Shown here: positions 39,327-41,260 of the stretch, piece by piece
How the letters are laid out: every line of letters begins with the position of its first letter
Numbering within the stretch: the stretch's first letter is position 1
Source of the DNA: a virus
Length of the DNA stretch: 41,260 bases
IMG/VR virus record: IMGVR_UViG_3300046794_000282
Span: 1 to 41,260 of that record
Strand: one strand, 5' to 3'
The notes under the pieces: generated by a model
What the model saw: only the letters and a program-made list of their open reading frames with translations
What the model was told of the DNA's origin: nothing
Databases searched by the model: none
Position numbers and translations under genes: made by a program

Positions 39327-41260
39327 ATGTCCAAAGCCGTACAGGTAGGCCAGCTCGTCATCAACATGGCTGCGGACATCGCCGAGCTGAAAGTGAACCT
39401 GGCCGAAGGGGTCCGCGAATCGAAGGCGGGCGCCGAGAAGATGGCTGCCGAACTCGGCGCCATCAAGAAGGGCTTCCAGGAGGCAGTAGGGCCGCTGCAG
39501 GACCTGACCATCAAGATCGGCTCGCTCGAATCAAACCTGGCCCGCGCCCAGTCGACCGCCCTGTCGCTGGGTAAAGGCCTGATCCTCGGCGCCGCTGCCG
39601 GCATGAGCATCGACGCGCTCGCGAAGAAAATCAACGGCGTCATCGACTCCATGGCAACGCTGAAGACGGTGTCGGAAAAGACCGGCTCGAGCGTCGAAAA
39701 CCTGTCGAAGCTGAGTTTCGCGGCGAAGCAGTCGGGCTCCGACCTGGATAGCGTGGCCGGCGCGCTGGCGAAGATGTCGAAGGGCATGGCTGGCGCCGAC
39801 GACGAGACGAAAGGAGCGGGCCGTGCGCTCGCGTTCCTCGGAGTCAGCGCCAAGGACTCTGCCGGCAATCTGAAGGACCCGGCGGCGATGTTCGTCGAGA
39901 TCGCCAAGAAGCTGGACGGCTACACGGACGGCGCCGGCAAGGCCGCGATCGCGCAGGCTCTGTTCGGCAAAGCCGGCGCTGACATGCTGCCGACGCTCAA
40001 GCTGATCGGCGAGCAGGGCGACATCGTCGCGAAGGTGACGGACGCCCAAGCCACGGCAGCGCGCCAGTACCAGCGCGATCTGGCCAAGCTCGACGCGCAG
40101 AAGAACATGGTGTTCAAGACTATCGCGACGGCACTCCTGCCGACGATGACCGACTTCGCCGGCGCCATGCTGGAAGTCTCGAAGAACACGAATCTGGCGA
40201 ACGGCGCTGTGAAGGACATGGCAAAGGACGACGGGCTAACCAGCTGGGCGGATGCCGCCGCCATGGGCGCGGCGCGCCTGGTGGATGTCATCGTGATGAT
40301 TCCGAAGCTGCTGTCGGCGGTCGCCGGTAGCTTCAAGGTGGTCGGCGCCGACATCAACATGATTTCGGTCATGGCCGAGAACGCGAACCCGCTGAAAGCC
40401 GCGTGGAAGAAGATGAATGGCGGCGACCCGGTCGGCGACATCCGAAAAGCGATGGACGAGCGCAACAAGGTCCTGGCCGATGCGAACAAGAAGTATGACG
40501 AGCTGTGGAACTATGAAGGCGATGCCATGGAGAAGGCCATGGCCAAGCGCATCGCCGCGCGCGCCCGGGATCGTGCCGACCGGGACAAGGACGAGAAGGA
40601 CAAGCCGGCGCTCAACTTCAGCACCGTGAACGACGACAGCAAGGGTGGGCCGCGGCTGGCCAGCCTGATCGCGGGCGCGCAGGCTGAGCTCGACGGCGAG
40701 AAGTCGGTGTACGAGTCGCGCATGAAGATGCTCGACCTGTATCACACGAAGTTCGGGCTGGCAGACGACGATTTTTATGCTGGCCGCGCTAATGCACGCG
40801 CCGACTACATCGCGGCGGAGGCGGTCGCATATGCGAAGGAAACTTCGCTGGCGCTGGCAGCCCAGGAACAAGCGCGCAATCCGGCAGAAGTCAGCGCAGC
40901 GAAGGACAAGTACGCCCAGCTGACGAACGCGCACCGGCAGTTCGTTGAGTCGATGCGTGATGCTGGCGGCGTTGACCGCGCCAACCAGGAAGCAGACGGT
41001 CAAAAGCAGTACGACGACATGATCAAGGCGATGCACGCAGCTGGCACCGCCAGCATCATGAGTCTCGACCAGCAGATCGCCAAGCAGAAGGAGCACAACG
41101 CCGAAATTGGCAAGAGCAAGGAGCAGATCGAACTGGCCCGCCAGGCGGAGAACGACGCCTCAACCGCCGACATGGCGCGCGAAGCCAAGGCCATCGATGC
41201 GTTGCTTAATCAGGCCGATTTGCAGGGCATCTTGGTCGGTCGGGATCGTGAATTCTATGC
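39327..41260 (+). CDS. Tail tape measure protein, N-terminal part (continues at position 1)
   Basis: ATG 39327 follows GGAGAATCAC and opens a frame without a stop to the window end; the frame is the same as that ending at 3464. The first 80 residues are helical. Then LKTVSEKTGSSVENLSKLSF, SGSDLDSVAGALAKMSKGM and AIAQALFGKAGADMLPTL are the PhageMin_Tail pattern (about residues 110-220). A hydrophobic stretch near 305-335 and coiled-coil-like Asp/Lys/Ala-rich helices follow. It reaches residue 644 at the window end and totals about 1756 residues. Confidence 0.94.
   Translation, partial: MSKAVQVGQLVINMAADIAELKVNLAEGVRESKAGAEKMAAELGAIKKGFQEAVGPLQDLTIKIGSLESNLARAQSTALSLGKGLILGAAAGMSIDALAKKINGVIDSMATLKTVSEKTGSSVENLSKLSFAAKQSGSDLDSVAGALAKMSKGMAGADDETKGAGRALAFLGVSAKDSAGNLKDPAAMFVEIAKKLDGYTDGAGKAAIAQALFGKAGADMLPTLKLIGEQGDIVAKVTDAQATAARQYQRDLAKLDAQKNMVFKTIATALLPTMTDFAGAMLEVSKNTNLANGAVKDMAKDDGLTSWADAAAMGAARLVDVIVMIPKLLSAVAGSFKVVGADINMISVMAENANPLKAAWKKMNGGDPVGDIRKAMDERNKVLADANKKYDELWNYEGDAMEKAMAKRIAARARDRADRDKDEKDKPALNFSTVNDDSKGGPRLASLIAGAQAELDGEKSVYESRMKMLDLYHTKFGLADDDFYAGRANARADYIAAEAVAYAKETSLALAAQEQARNPAEVSAAKDKYAQLTNAHRQFVESMRDAGGVDRANQEADGQKQYDDMIKAMHAAGTASIMSLDQQIAKQKEHNAEIGKSKEQIELARQAENDASTADMAREAKAIDALLNQADLQGILVGRDREFY
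41134..41260. repeat. Terminal direct repeat (contig overlap), right copy
   Basis: Identical to bases 1-127 over the full length. Removing one copy gives the unique genome of about 41,133 bp. Confidence 0.93.

Overview
This window is a complete temperate siphophage genome, not a piece of chromosome. The last 127 bases (41134-41260) repeat the first 127 exactly, the usual mark of a circular contig, so the unique genome is about 41,133 bp. The break falls inside the tail tape measure gene: 39327-41260 and 1-3464 are one reading frame of about 1756 codons. The DNA is GC-rich. Codon usage, the AlpA/DUF4102-integrase pair and the style of the early genes suggest a betaproteobacterial host, perhaps Oxalobacteraceae/Burkholderiales. 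That host guess is inference from pattern only.

Layout on the circle. Rightward late genes start near 24.5 kb: two small genes, an HNH endonuclease, a cos-like dyad, TerS (P27 type), TerL, HK97-type portal, prohead protease and major capsid. Head decoration and fibre-like proteins follow, then connectors, tail completion proteins, tail tube, the G/GT chaperone pair with a -1 slippery site (A AAA AAC), and the tape measure. Across the junction come three tail-tip or fibre-like proteins, a fibre-assembly-like protein, a papain-like amidase, a terminator, and a lysis cassette (HP1-type holin, 3TM holin-like protein, GH24 endolysin). A 413 bp AT-rich gap ends the late region.

Lysogeny region (9-16 kb, mostly leftward). 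It holds an exported cysteine protein, a DUF4102 tyrosine integrase, an attP-like segment (a tRNA-Ser 3'-end-like core flanked by repeated arm-type motifs), AlpA and small regulators. A rightward two-TM membrane protein sits among them as a moron. Further right are small early-left genes (including DUF551), a gene in the position of lambda rex, and a CI-type S24 repressor facing a YdaS/Cro-like gene. Operators of the form TTAGC-N5-GCTAA lie on both sides of the repressor gene, as at lambda OL and OR.

Rightward early operon (16-22 kb): Cro, a 35-aa protein, a ParB-like protein fused to an FtsK-gamma DNA-binding domain, an SF2 helicase, a Toprim primase, a hairpin-rich 380 bp gap, small proteins, NinG and a Q-like antiterminator. 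Between Q and the late genes lies a leftward accessory island (22.2-24.4 kb) with a Phd/RelE toxin-antitoxin pair and an MqsR-MqsA-XRE three-gene unit.

The points most worth a second look are the ParB-FtsK-gamma fusion, the MqsRA unit with a third overlapping XRE gene, the 20-residue repeat head protein, the operator set with an apparently leaderless repressor mRNA, the attP architecture, and the hairpin-rich gap after the primase.
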